A DNA stretch of 63,953 nucleotides from Halobiforma nitratireducens JCM 10879 (GCF_000337895.1 NZ_AOMA01000102.1:2166-66118), one strand, 5' to 3'; numbered from the stretch's first letter, positions 26,766 to 35,166 are shown. The notes: generated by a model from the sequence alone, not told the origin. Program-made: numbers and translations.

Positions 26766-27560
26766 ATGGAGATGGGTCTCGTCGCCGGCGTGATTCTCAT
26801 CGGGTTCGTCCACGGCGTCTTGCCGGACCACGGATGGCCGATCGCGGCGATGTACGCGTTGAACCGGAACCGTCGGCTGTTGTACGGGTTGTTCGCGGCA
26901 CTGATCCTGGGGATCGGCCACCTGATCAGCAGCGTCGTCCTCGTGTTGGCCTACTACTGGTTCGCGGCGTTCGCCGAGTTCGCCGAGGGGCCGTGGATGC
27001 GATACGTTGCGGGGGGACTGTTGATCCTGCTGGGGATTCACGAGTACCGACACGGGGGACACGAACACGTTCACGAGGGTGGAAATGGCGGGGACGCTGA
27101 ACACGATGACGGGCACGAACAGCAGGACCATCACGACCACCACGACCACCACGACCATCACGACCATCACGACCACCACACCAACGACAGAACCGACGAC
27201 CCCACCGTCCTCGAGCGGCTCCGTGCTATCCTCCCCGGCGGTGGCGGCCACCAGCATTTGACCGAAGAGCACGCCGAGCGAGGGCTCGCGGCGCTCGGCA
27301 CGACCGCACTCTTGCTCGGGTTTGCCCACGAAGAACCGATCCAGATACTCGCGATCTGTGTCGGCACCGAGTTCTGCCTCGAGTTGATGCTCGTCTACTC
27401 GCTTGCAGTCATCGTCGCCATCGTCGTCCCCACGTTGCTTTTGATTGCCGGCTACGAGCACCACCGCGAGCGGGTCGAAGCGATCACGCCTTATCTGCCG
27501 ATGATCACCGCCGTCGCGCTCGTTGGGATGGGGCTCGCTTTTATTCTAGGGCTCATTTGA
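26766..27560 (+). CDS. NicO/UreH-type nickel-cobalt permease with His-rich loop
   Basis: This 264-residue protein has about six membrane helices. The first helix carries the HX4DH metal-transport signature (His16-Gly-Val-Leu-Pro-Asp21-His22), typical of NiCoT/NicO proteins. Between the third and fourth helices is a loop with six copies of Asp-His-His (27126-27179, 9-nt units), typical of metal-chelating loops in this group. A second Glu/His-rich segment follows (GFAHEEPIQIL). It moves Ni2+ or Co2+ across the membrane; direction cannot be decided, since NicO includes both exporters (RcnA-like) and importers. LarE, a nickel-cofactor enzyme, is encoded close by. The start could be Met1 or Met3. 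Confidence 0.85.
   Translation: MEMGLVAGVILIGFVHGVLPDHGWPIAAMYALNRNRRLLYGLFAALILGIGHLISSVVLVLAYYWFAAFAEFAEGPWMRYVAGGLLILLGIHEYRHGGHEHVHEGGNGGDAEHDDGHEQQDHHDHHDHHDHHDHHDHHTNDRTDDPTVLERLRAILPGGGGHQHLTEEHAERGLAALGTTALLLGFAHEEPIQILAICVGTEFCLELMLVYSLAVIVAIVVPTLLLIAGYEHHRERVEAITPYLPMITAVALVGMGLAFILGLI
27126..27179 (+). repeat. 9-bp tandem repeat encoding Asp-His-His
   Basis: Six in-frame units of gaccaycac lie inside the permease gene and encode the metal-binding loop. Copy number may vary between strains by slippage. Confidence 0.85.
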
Positions 27561-27892
27561 TTCACTCGAAGTCGGTTCTTCCCTGCCGGCTGTTCATTGC
27601 CTCTTCGCCCTCCAGCGTCCGGCACCGACGGCTCCGTCTCGAGGTCCTCGAAGTCCAGACCACTCGCTCGTCGGAGCGGATCGATTCGAGTGCCACAACC
27701 GCGTCGCCGGTGTCGTCTGTGGGGCTCATCGGGCGGCCTACCTCCGTGGACGCAAAACAGAGGAGTCCGCGTCAACCCGCTTCTCGGTCCGACACTGCGT
27801 ATCGACTAGCCAGGTCGGCCGACCATCCGGGTACACTGACAATCACACCGCCGTCGAATAACCACTTCACTCGCCGCCGTGACCGTCCCACC
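27561..27892. other. 332-bp gap with possible remnant of a small gene
   Basis: No clear gene is seen between the permease and the amidase. On the minus strand a 54-codon frame opens at ATG 27729 (MSPTDDTGDAVVALESIRSD), then turns Arg/Ser-rich. After a one-base shift, the sequence reads on as an acidic stretch (ASGLDFEDLETEPSVPD) typical of haloarchaeal proteins. This could be a small decayed gene or chance. The amidase promoter must lie near 27840-27870. Confidence 0.3.
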
Positions 27893-29401
27893 ATGCCGAT
27901 CCGAGCACCGACGGAAGACGACCTCCGTGAACTCGGAGCGCAACTGTACCTCGAACTGACCGATGACGAACTCGAGTTCTTCCGGGAGATGGCCCAGCGA
28001 CGGCTCGAGGCCTACGAGACCGTCCGCTCGTACAGACCGGAGCCGCGACTCGGTGGTCGAGAGCGACGCGAGCGGACGGCCGGCCGTCGCCCACCGGACG
28101 AGGACAACCCCCACAACGCCTGGGTGAGTCGGTGTTACGTCGAGGGCGACGCCGACGGTCCCCTGAGCGGGATGGACGTCGCGATCAAGGACAACGTCTG
28201 TGTCGCGGGCGTCGAACTCACCTGCGGGTCCAGCGTCGTCGAGGGGTACGTTCCGGACGTCGACGCGACGGTCGTCACGCGCCTGCTCGAGGCCGGCGCG
28301 ACGATCGTCGGGAAGACGAACATGGATGACATGGCGGTGACCCGGACCGGCCACAGCACCTTCGGCGAGATTACCAATCCTCGGGACGCCGACCATCTGG
28401 CGGGGGGATCTAGCGGCGGCAGCGCCGTCGTCGTCGCGACCGGCGAGGTCGACGCCGCGATCGGCTCGGACCAGGGTGGCAGCGTCCGCATTCCGGCCGC
28501 ACTCTGTGGTGTCGTCGGCCTCAAACCGACGTACGAACTCGTTCCCTACACGGGCTGTATCGGCCTCGAGCATGCGATCGATCACCCGGGACCGATGGGG
28601 CCCGACGTCGAGACCGTCGCCCGCGTACTCTCGGTGATCGCCGGCAGTAACGAACAACACCTTCGCGAGCCTTCGTCCGTCCCCGTCGAACAGTACCACG
28701 ACGCTCTCTCGGGCGATGTCGCGGATTTCTCGATCGGCGTCCTCGAGGAAGGGTTCGACCAGCCGAGCGCGGACGAGGGGGTGCTCGAGCGGGTCCGTGG
28801 CGCACTCGAGGTACTCGAAGACGAGGGTGCCACCCTCGAGACGGTCTCCGAACCGATGCACCTCGACGCGGACGACATTCACACCGTCTGTACGGCCGAG
28901 GGACTGCTCGACGCGCTGATCGGCGAAGGGTTAGGCCACGGCTGGAAGGCGTGGTACAACACCTCGTGGATCGACGCGTTCGGGAAGTTCCGGCGGACCC
29001 AGGCCGACGACTTTCCGGCGCAGTTGAAACTCAGCCTGCTCGTTGGAGCCTACGCCAACGAGGTCTACCACTCCCGGTACTACGCCGCCGGGATGAACCT
29101 CTCCGTGGAACTCACCAAGCGGTACGACGACCTGCTCGAGACTCACGACCTGCTCGCGATGCCGACGACGTTACGAACCGCGCCCGAACACGACCCCGAC
29201 CGTGACCAGTACGAGCGTGCCCGACGGACGCTCGTTCCGGCCAACACCGCCCCGTTCAACCGGAGCGGACACCCCGCAGTCAGCGTTCCCGCGGGGGAGG
29301 CCGACGGGCTCCCCGTCGGGCTCATGCTCGTCGGCTCCCGGTTCGACGACGCGACGGTTCTCGAGGCGGCGGCCGCGCTCGAGGCGACTCGAGAGGACTG
29401 A
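27893..29401 (+). CDS. Amidase signature family enzyme
   Basis: This 502-residue protein carries the amidase signature catalytic triad: Lys in MDVAIKDNV, cis-Ser in LAGGSSGGSAVVVA and the nucleophile Ser in GSDQGGSVRIPAA. It hydrolyses amide bonds of small molecules. The C-terminus (HPAVSVPAGEADGLPVGLML) is complete. It is not the GatA of the tRNA amidotransferase by context (no gatB/gatC beside it), and the 60-residue N-terminal helical part is also seen in stand-alone amidases. ATG at 27893 was chosen because the upstream frame is not protein-like. Substrate unknown. Confidence 0.88.
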   Translation: MPIRAPTEDDLRELGAQLYLELTDDELEFFREMAQRRLEAYETVRSYRPEPRLGGRERRERTAGRRPPDEDNPHNAWVSRCYVEGDADGPLSGMDVAIKDNVCVAGVELTCGSSVVEGYVPDVDATVVTRLLEAGATIVGKTNMDDMAVTRTGHSTFGEITNPRDADHLAGGSSGGSAVVVATGEVDAAIGSDQGGSVRIPAALCGVVGLKPTYELVPYTGCIGLEHAIDHPGPMGPDVETVARVLSVIAGSNEQHLREPSSVPVEQYHDALSGDVADFSIGVLEEGFDQPSADEGVLERVRGALEVLEDEGATLETVSEPMHLDADDIHTVCTAEGLLDALIGEGLGHGWKAWYNTSWIDAFGKFRRTQADDFPAQLKLSLLVGAYANEVYHSRYYAAGMNLSVELTKRYDDLLETHDLLAMPTTLRTAPEHDPDRDQYERARRTLVPANTAPFNRSGHPAVSVPAGEADGLPVGLMLVGSRFDDATVLEAAAALEATRED

Positions 29402-29402
29402 G

Positions 29403-29583
29403 ACGGATTGCTGTAATTATGGTGGGATTCAGAAATAATTGCTCACTTCTGGTACAGAGGTCCGATCAATCGCTGATCGGCGACCGCCGACCGCCGACCG
29501 CCGACCGTCGACCGCCGACCGCCGACCGCCGACCGCCGACGCCGTTCAGGCGATCGGCCGCCATCGACTACAGGAACCCGTAT
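29403..29583 (+). repeat. Inverted-end element, copy D2 (expanded)
   Basis: This 181-bp element starts acggattgctgta, two bases after the amidase stop, and ends tacaggaacccgtat. The ends are inverted copies (11 of 13 matches). It includes a heptanucleotide tandem repeat in the middle, which probably expanded after insertion. It resembles D1 and D3. Confidence 0.6.
29481..29536 (+). repeat. 7-bp tandem repeat, 8 copies
   Basis: The unit cgaccgc is repeated eight times with one variant (cgaccgt in unit 4), then a degenerate ninth. It is non-coding and lies inside element D2, between the convergent amidase and YIP1 genes. Confidence 0.92.
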
Positions 29584-29601
29584 GACGGCCGCTCTCGGGG
29601 C

Positions 29602-30324
29602 CTACAGCGAGAGAAGAAGGAAGATACCCAGGGGAACGCCGGCCGCGACGGCAGCGGCTCGACGGGAGAGTTCGGCGTCTTCTTCCAGACCCCCGGTCAG
29701 CAACCACCACTGCCAGGCGGCCGTACCGACCGCCGCGAGCGCAAGGACGGGATCGATCGACGCGGCCGCCGACCCGATGACATCGGGCGCACGCTCGGAG
29801 TCCGAGATCGTCACGTCCTCGAGAGCGTACCGAAACGCTACGATGACGACGGCCAACCGAACGAATTCGGGAATCACTGCCCAGCCGGCGAGCGAGAGAG
29901 TGCCCCGGAACGACGGGGTTCCCGCGGCGATCCGGCCGGCCGTCAACAGGACGATCCCGCCGACGACCCACAGTGCGAACGGCGTCACGACGACGTACGG
30001 GAGGAAATCGAGTATCGCATCCTGGACGAGCGAGCTGGCCTCGACGGTTTCGGGCTCGTCGCAACCGGACGCGACCGGCGACTCGCTGTCACCGTGTTGC
30101 TCACAGACCCACTCGGGCGGCCGATCTGGGTTGTCGACCGTCACCGCCGCGTCGAACGCAGCCTCGAGCATCGAGCCGAGTACCAACACTGACGCTGCGA
30201 GTGTGGCGGCGTACACGACCACGACGCCGGCTGCGACCGGTAGCGTCGTCGCTGGCGGGTACTCGTCGAAAAAGACCGACGGACGACGGAGAAACGTTTG
30301 GAGGGATCGTAGACCGGACGGCAT
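29602..30324 (-). CDS. YIP1-family membrane protein
   Basis: This 240-residue protein starts MPSGLRSLQTFLRRPSVFFD, the typical opening of haloarchaeal YIP1-like proteins. Five likely membrane helices occur: about 27-50, 105-125, 137-158, 183-200 and 217-238. An outer loop with two Cys (WVCEQHG, SGCDEPE) lies between helices 1 and 2. The function of archaeal YIP1 proteins is unknown; in eukaryotes Yip1 acts in membrane traffic, which cannot be carried over. Met at 30324 was chosen over 30339 because it matches the family start. Confidence 0.8.
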   Translation of the reverse strand: MPSGLRSLQTFLRRPSVFFDEYPPATTLPVAAGVVVVYAATLAASVLVLGSMLEAAFDAAVTVDNPDRPPEWVCEQHGDSESPVASGCDEPETVEASSLVQDAILDFLPYVVVTPFALWVVGGIVLLTAGRIAAGTPSFRGTLSLAGWAVIPEFVRLAVVIVAFRYALEDVTISDSERAPDVIGSAAASIDPVLALAAVGTAAWQWWLLTGGLEEDAELSRRAAAVAAGVPLGIFLLLSL

Positions 30325-30456
30325 ACCGGAACAGTTCACGTTTCGAACGTATTAGGTCCGGTGAAAAAGGAGAGACGATCGAACTGTTCAAACGTGGGCT
30401 GTACGGCTTTGGCGGGGTAGAGTGCCAGTCGTGATCGACGACTGACCGCTGGAAGA

Positions 30457-30684
30457 CTACGTCGGCGACGCGCCCGGACGCGAGGTGCCACCTCGGAGCA
30501 GTTTGACGACGCCCTGTGCGGCGAGGCCGACGACGGTCCACTTCCAGGTGAGGACGGCGACGGCGAGCAACGCCAGTCCGCGAGTCCGTTTCCCGTGGGC
30601 GAACGCGCGTTTTGCCTCGGCAAGCACCGTGACGACGGTCACTGTTCGGGTCGCCTTCGATCCGAGAAGTTTCGTGAGTGGCAT
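30457..30684 (-). CDS. Small basic membrane-associated protein, unknown
   Basis: This 75-residue protein begins MPLTKLLGSKATRTVTVVTV. One or two hydrophobic segments occur (ALLAVAVLTWKWTVVGLAAQ). It is basic rather than acidic, which is common for small membrane proteins here. No family is recognised. It lies between the YIP1 and blue-copper genes on the same strand, with gaps of more than 130 nt on each side, so it is probably an independent unit. Confidence 0.5.
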   Translation of the reverse strand: MPLTKLLGSKATRTVTVVTVLAEAKRAFAHGKRTRGLALLAVAVLTWKWTVVGLAAQGVVKLLRGGTSRPGASPT

Positions 30685-30856
30685 CTTCGTCCCGACCTTG
30701 CCGAGGCGACGGGATAACGACGCTCCCGGAGCGCGCAAGGACGAGACTGCGTTTCACGGGGTCGGGTGGGAGCTCGGGGTGGACTCGTCTCCTCGACTCT
30801 CATCCTGACTCCCACCCCGACTTTCCCTCGTCTCCCCCTTGACTTTCCCTCGACTC

Positions 30857-31462
30857 TCACTCCGACTCGAGCACTGTACGTGTCCGCTCGTCGTACTCGT
30901 TCATCACCGTCCCGGCCCGTCCCGGCAGGCTGTCGGCGTCGTGTGCTATCGCGGGTTCGTCCTCTATGTCGGGCCAGCCGACCACGACGCGGCCGACCGC
31001 GCCCAGCGACTCGTGGGTGCCACAGAGCGCCCGCGTATCGGCGTAGTCGTAGATTCCGGCTTCCTGGAAGGTGTGTTCGAACTCGCGGCCTTCACGGAGC
31101 AGGTCGCTCTCCCAGGGCTCGACGTCGTCGGGCATCCGGAGCGGCCCGTACGTCTCCGGGTGGTACGCCGTCACGTCGTGGCGGTGGCCCTCGACGACCC
31201 ACCGGACGGCCCCGCCGGGCTCGACGTGGACCAGCCCCGGCTCGAACGCCGGCGAGGGCAGCCAGACGACGTCGACTTCGACCAGCGGATCGGGATCGCC
31301 CAGTTCCCCGTCGCCGGGCGTGAGTTCTTCCGCTGTGGCGTTTCCATCCCCGCTCCCGTCCGCTGAGCCGTCGCCCTCGAGACAGCCAGCGAGCCCCGCG
31401 AGGGTGGCGACGGCGCTACTCCCGGCCAGTTGCAGGACGCGTCTGCGGCGGACTCGAGTCAT
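30857..31462 (-). CDS. Halocyanin-like blue copper lipoprotein lacking axial Met
   Basis: This 201-residue protein has a Tat motif (RRRRVLQLAG) and a lipobox Cys27 (LAGLAGC), so it is anchored outside the cell. The cupredoxin domain covers about 60-165. The type-1 copper ligands His95 (or His93), Cys147 and His150 are present. The position of the usual axial Met, as in halocyanin ...CxxHEALGM, is Ala155 (CGTHESLGAVG), and a short extra stretch (ADTRAL) precedes Cys147. It is 60 nt downstream of nirK on the same strand and is thus a good candidate electron donor for nitrite reduction. A missing axial ligand usually raises redox potential; whether it still binds copper is not proven. Confidence 0.8.
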   Translation of the reverse strand: MTRVRRRRVLQLAGSSAVATLAGLAGCLEGDGSADGSGDGNATAEELTPGDGELGDPDPLVEVDVVWLPSPAFEPGLVHVEPGGAVRWVVEGHRHDVTAYHPETYGPLRMPDDVEPWESDLLREGREFEHTFQEAGIYDYADTRALCGTHESLGAVGRVVVGWPDIEDEPAIAHDADSLPGRAGTVMNEYDERTRTVLESE

Positions 31463-31522
31463 GGTGCGTGTGTGGGTGTGTAGCGTGTGGTGGATAGCGG
31501 CTGGTGGGAAGCCGCCTGGACG

Positions 31523-32638
31523 TTACGTGTCCGGATCGGGGTCGAAGATGTCGGGGTCTTCTTCCCCTTCGACGGCGATCTGGGCGTGCAGTCCCTTGTG
31601 GACCAGCCGGCTCAGCGCGTGGTCGACGAGGCTGATCGGGCCGGGGACCTTCATCTCCATCTCGCCGATGGCGGTGACGCCCGCGGGAAGGGCGCTCCCT
31701 TCGACGTGTCTTGCTGGGTCCGAGATGACGTCGCCGTCACGGTACCAGTTGGTCCAGACGTTGCCGATCGGGTGTGGACCACTGACCAGGTTCGGGCCGC
31801 CGTTACACCAGTAGACGCGGACGGTCTCCCCGACTTCCGCGTGCAGCGGACCGGGACCGTCGCCGTCCTCGGTGAACCGTCCCATCTCGCCGTTGAACAG
31901 GACGTACGTCGGGTCCTCGCTGGCTGCGGCATCGAAGTCGAAGTGGTGGTGGCCCTCTTCGCCGGTCTCACCGTTGAGGTAGAGTTCGTGCTGGCCGAGG
32001 TAGAACTCGCGATCGACCTCGGGCAGACCGTCCTCGGGTTCGACGAGGATGGTACCGAACATCCCCAGGCTGATGTGCTGGTCGTGGTTGCCGGGCGCAC
32101 AGTGGTAGATGTGCGCGCCGGGGTACTTCGCGGTGAACTCGATGGTCTCCGATCCTTCTCCGGGAGCGATCGTGGTGTCGACTGCGCCACCACCCGGCCC
32201 GTAGACCGCGTGGAAGTCGATGTTGTGGATGTCCCGGTTGTACTCGTCGGGCACGTCGAAGGTCAGCCGCACCGTATCGCCTACACGAACCCGGTAGAAC
32301 GGCCCGGGGACCTGTCCCTCGAAGGTCATAAACCGGGTCGTCACACCGGGTTCGATCTCCGCGACGTGTTCCTCGGTCTGGATGTGCCACTCGTGGGTTC
32401 GGGGCTCGTTCCAGTCGACCGGATCGGGGATGTCCGTCGGGTCGGCCGCGATCGTATCGACGTCGGGCGTTTCGGCCGGCGGCAGTCCGTCGTCACCGTC
32501 GCCGTCGCCGTTCGAGTTGTTGCTTCCACCGTTCGAGTCCTCGGCTGCATCCCCCTCGAGACAACCTGCGAGAGCCAGTGCGCCCGTTGCACCGACCGTC
32601 TGCAGGAACCGTCGGCGGGGTCGATCGATCGGATTCAT
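31523..32638 (-). CDS. nirK: Copper-containing nitrite reductase
   Basis: This 371-residue protein has a Tat motif (RRRFLQTVG) and lipobox Cys26, followed by an acidic linker. Two cupredoxin domains follow. Ligands seen are type-1 copper His138, Cys180, His188 and Met193; type-2 copper His143, His179 and a third His near the C-terminus (LVDHALSRL). The catalytic Asp141 and the His of SGPHPIGN are also present. The Cys-x7-His-x4-Met loop is one residue shorter than in the classic Alcaligenes enzyme. It reduces nitrite to nitric oxide on the outer face in anaerobic respiration. The blue copper gene follows 60 nt later; no nor or nos gene is in view. Confidence 0.95.
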   Translation of the reverse strand: MNPIDRPRRRFLQTVGATGALALAGCLEGDAAEDSNGGSNNSNGDGDGDDGLPPAETPDVDTIAADPTDIPDPVDWNEPRTHEWHIQTEEHVAEIEPGVTTRFMTFEGQVPGPFYRVRVGDTVRLTFDVPDEYNRDIHNIDFHAVYGPGGGAVDTTIAPGEGSETIEFTAKYPGAHIYHCAPGNHDQHISLGMFGTILVEPEDGLPEVDREFYLGQHELYLNGETGEEGHHHFDFDAAASEDPTYVLFNGEMGRFTEDGDGPGPLHAEVGETVRVYWCNGGPNLVSGPHPIGNVWTNWYRDGDVISDPARHVEGSALPAGVTAIGEMEMKVPGPISLVDHALSRLVHKGLHAQIAVEGEEDPDIFDPDPDT

Positions 32639-32951
32639 TGTTACAGATGCAGGTTGGTACAGGAGTCTAGTGTATAATGCAGATGCCTCTTTATCAGTGA
32701 GAACCTATCTGCACGTGTTCAAGGCCGTTCCGTTCCGCTGAGAACGACGTTGCGTTCTCGGTGACGTATTCGGTGTAACTTAAATAATTTATATCAAGGG
32801 ACGCTCTCGAACGCTGTACCGTTCCACACTCTTGATACGTCCGTCACCTGGTCACTCTCGCCGGAATGGCCCACCTGGCTGACGTGGTCCGGAGGACGCG
32901 GGCGGGAACTTTTTCTCGCTGCGGTTTGATACGACCGTCGAGAACAGAACT
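32639..32951. other. Divergent regulatory region of nirK and MutS-like gene
   Basis: This 313-bp region is more AT-rich than average. A strong AT tract (acttaaataatttatat, about 32777-32793) could be a promoter core, although it is about 160 nt from the MutS start. An inverted repeat at 32742-32761 lies about 105-125 nt upstream of nirK. No coding frame is recognised. Confidence 0.5.
32742..32761. promoter_or_regulatory. Perfect inverted repeat upstream of nirK
   Basis: Arms gagaacg and cgttctc are separated by 6 nt. A further half-site-like gagaacc occurs at 32701-32707. It could bind a dimeric regulator of nirK; it is not an exact match to the CGAAC-N4-GTTCG motif I recall for the haloarchaeal regulator NarO, so no regulator is named. 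Confidence 0.35.
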
Positions 32952-34997
32952 ATGGACCTCGAGTCGATCCCGGGTGTCGGTGAGAAGACCGCCCGTGCGC
33001 TCTCGGAACTGGACGAGCCCGAGCGCGCGCTCCGAGCGGGCGACGTGGCGACGATCGCGACCGCACCCGGGATCAGCCAGGGACGGGCCGCCAGGATCGC
33101 ACGCGGTGCGATCCGCGCCGAACACGACGATCCCGGCGGCTTCCTCGCGACGGATCGCGCGCGTGAGATTTACCGAGAACTCCTCGAGCTCCTCAAGGCG
33201 CGAACTGTCACCGACTACGCCGCCCAGCGGGTCGAAACGTTCTACCCGAGCACGCGGCGCTCACGAATCGAGGAGGTCCAGTCGTTCGCGACCACTGCCC
33301 TCGAACGTGACCCCACCGACGACGCGATCGAGGCGCTGTCCGGCGTCGAACCCCTTTCACAGCCTGGCGACGTGCGTGTCCGGGAACGGTGTCTGGCGAC
33401 GACCGACGCCGAACGGTACGCGGAGGCCCGCGAGGCGATCCCCGAACTCTCGGTCGAGGTCGTCGAGGACGCACAGGGACTCGCCGAGCTTGCACGGGGG
33501 TACTCGACGGTGATCGCTCTGGACGAGTCGTTCGCGGGCGTGACCGTCGAGGGTGACGTCCAGGTACGGCCCGACGCCCTCGAGAACCCCGCCGAGATCG
33601 TTCCGGAGCGGCCGCTCGCTTTTTTCGCGCGCAATCGTGAACGCATCCGGGCCGCCGTCGCGGTCCATCGGGTTGCCGACCTGGGGACTGACGGGGAGTA
33701 CGACGAGGCGGACCTCGAGGCACTCGAGGACGGCCTCGCCAGACTCGAGGAGGACGGCACGGTCGCGGGCGATGCGGAACTCGATCGGCTGACGACGGCG
33801 GTCGACGACCTCGACGCGGCCGCGAGCGCGGCCGAAAGCGTCGCGAACGATCAGCTCCGGGAGGCGATCCGCGAGGAAGACGTCACGATCGAAGGCTCGG
33901 ACCTGCTCTCGCTCGTCGAGCGCGGTGCTGGCGTCGACTCGCTGCTCTCGCGGGAGTTGGCTGACGAGTACGCCGCGGCCGTCGGGGCCGCCCGCGAGCA
34001 CCTGATCGACGCTCTCGACCTCGATCAGGGCGAGGCCGAAATCGCCCGCCGCGCGTTCGCCGACGAGCCGACGTTCCCGGTCGAACGAGACGAGGACGCG
34101 ATCTCGCGACTGCGCGAGGAACTCACCGCGGCCAAGGAGCGACGCGCCGGCAGACTCAAACGCGAACTCGCTGCCGATCTGGCCGACCAGCGCGAGACGG
34201 CTCGCCGACTCGTCCGCGACGCCCTCGAGTTGGACGTCGAACTCGCCGTCGCCAGGTTCGCCACGGACTTCGACTGTACGGTGCCGTCGTTCGTCTGGGA
34301 CGGTTCGAGAGAAACCGGCTTTGCCATCGAGGGCGGTCAGTCGCCGCTGCTGGACGAACCGCTCGAGGCGGTCGATCCCGTCGACTACGAGGTTTCGGAC
34401 GTTGCCTTGCTCTCGGGGGTCAACAGCGGTGGCAAGACCTCCACGCTGGATCTGGTCGCCAGCGTGGTCGTGCTCGCACACATGGGGCTGCCCGTGCCCG
34501 CCGACGACGCCCGTCTACGGCGGTTCGACGACCTCCACTATCACGCCAAGACCCAGGGGACGTTAGACGCCGGCGCGTTCGAGTCGACTGTCCGGCAGTT
34601 CGCCGACCTCGCACAGGGCGGCGAGGGTTCGCTCGTGCTGGTCGACGAACTCGAGAGCATCACCGAACCTGGCGCGAGCGCGAAGATCATCGCCGGCATC
34701 CTCGAAGCGCTGTCGGAAAACGACGCGACGGCCGTTTTCGTCTCCCACCTCGCGGGCGAAATCCGCGAGATGGCCGACTACGACGTGACGGTCGACGGTA
34801 TCGAAGCCGTCGGCCTCGTCGACGGCGAACTCGAGGTCAACCGTTCGCCGGTCAAGAACCACCTCGCGCGATCGACCCCGGAACTGATCGTCGAGAAACT
34901 GGCGACCGAGGCTGCCGACGACGGAACGGCGGCAAACGGTGGTCGGGAAGCCGACGACCCCGAATTCTACGATCGGCTGCTCGAGAAGTTCGACTGA
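32952..34997 (+). CDS. MutS-family ATPase with N-terminal helix-hairpin-helix (MutS2/MutS5-like)
   Basis: In this 681-residue protein, residues 1-55 form a helix-hairpin-helix unit (IPGVGEKTARALSEL, APGISQGRAARIARG). A long helical clamp/lever region (about 200-430) follows, then a MutS ATPase domain with Walker A GVNSGGKTS (about 489-497), Walker B LVLVDELES and the conserved FVSHLAGE. The mismatch-recognition domain I of MutS1 is absent, and there is no Smr nuclease domain as in bacterial MutS2, so it fits the archaeal MutS5-like group. It may act on branched or stalled DNA structures rather than mismatches. No mutL is adjacent. Confidence 0.88.
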   Translation: MDLESIPGVGEKTARALSELDEPERALRAGDVATIATAPGISQGRAARIARGAIRAEHDDPGGFLATDRAREIYRELLELLKARTVTDYAAQRVETFYPSTRRSRIEEVQSFATTALERDPTDDAIEALSGVEPLSQPGDVRVRERCLATTDAERYAEAREAIPELSVEVVEDAQGLAELARGYSTVIALDESFAGVTVEGDVQVRPDALENPAEIVPERPLAFFARNRERIRAAVAVHRVADLGTDGEYDEADLEALEDGLARLEEDGTVAGDAELDRLTTAVDDLDAAASAAESVANDQLREAIREEDVTIEGSDLLSLVERGAGVDSLLSRELADEYAAAVGAAREHLIDALDLDQGEAEIARRAFADEPTFPVERDEDAISRLREELTAAKERRAGRLKRELAADLADQRETARRLVRDALELDVELAVARFATDFDCTVPSFVWDGSRETGFAIEGGQSPLLDEPLEAVDPVDYEVSDVALLSGVNSGGKTSTLDLVASVVVLAHMGLPVPADDARLRRFDDLHYHAKTQGTLDAGAFESTVRQFADLAQGGEGSLVLVDELESITEPGASAKIIAGILEALSENDATAVFVSHLAGEIREMADYDVTVDGIEAVGLVDGELEVNRSPVKNHLARSTPELIVEKLATEAADDGTAANGGREADDPEFYDRLLEKFD

Positions 34998-35040
34998 TCG
35001 GCTGTCTGGATCATTGCCGACGGTTTTCGTCCGTTTCCCC

Positions 35041-35166
35041 GTCTTCCTCCGTCTTCCTCCGTCTTCCTCCGTCTTCCTCCGTCTTCCTCCGTCTTCCCCG
35101 TCTTCCCCGTCTTCCCCGTCTTCCCCGTCTTCGTCCGTCTTCGTCCGCCTTCCTCCGCCTTCCTCC
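35041..35166 (+). repeat. Minisatellite with alternating 10- and 9-bp units
   Basis: Five perfect copies of gtcttcctcc (35041-35090) are followed by four of gtcttcccc (35091-35126), two of gtcttcgtcc and two of gccttcctcc. The block is almost pure pyrimidine on the plus strand. It lies between the MutS-like gene and the GAF kinase. Frames through it are open but meaningless (Pro/Ser/Val or Lys/Glu/Arg repeats). Confidence 0.95.

Noticed and set aside
27893..29401. Annotating the amidase as GatA of the tRNA amidotransferase
   Set aside because: No gatB or gatC is adjacent, and the signature is shared by all amidases; the sequence does not single out the tRNA enzyme.
31487..32677. Plus-strand open frame of 396 codons over nirK
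   Set aside because: It is antisense to nirK, which has all copper ligands. No domain is visible in the plus-strand translation.
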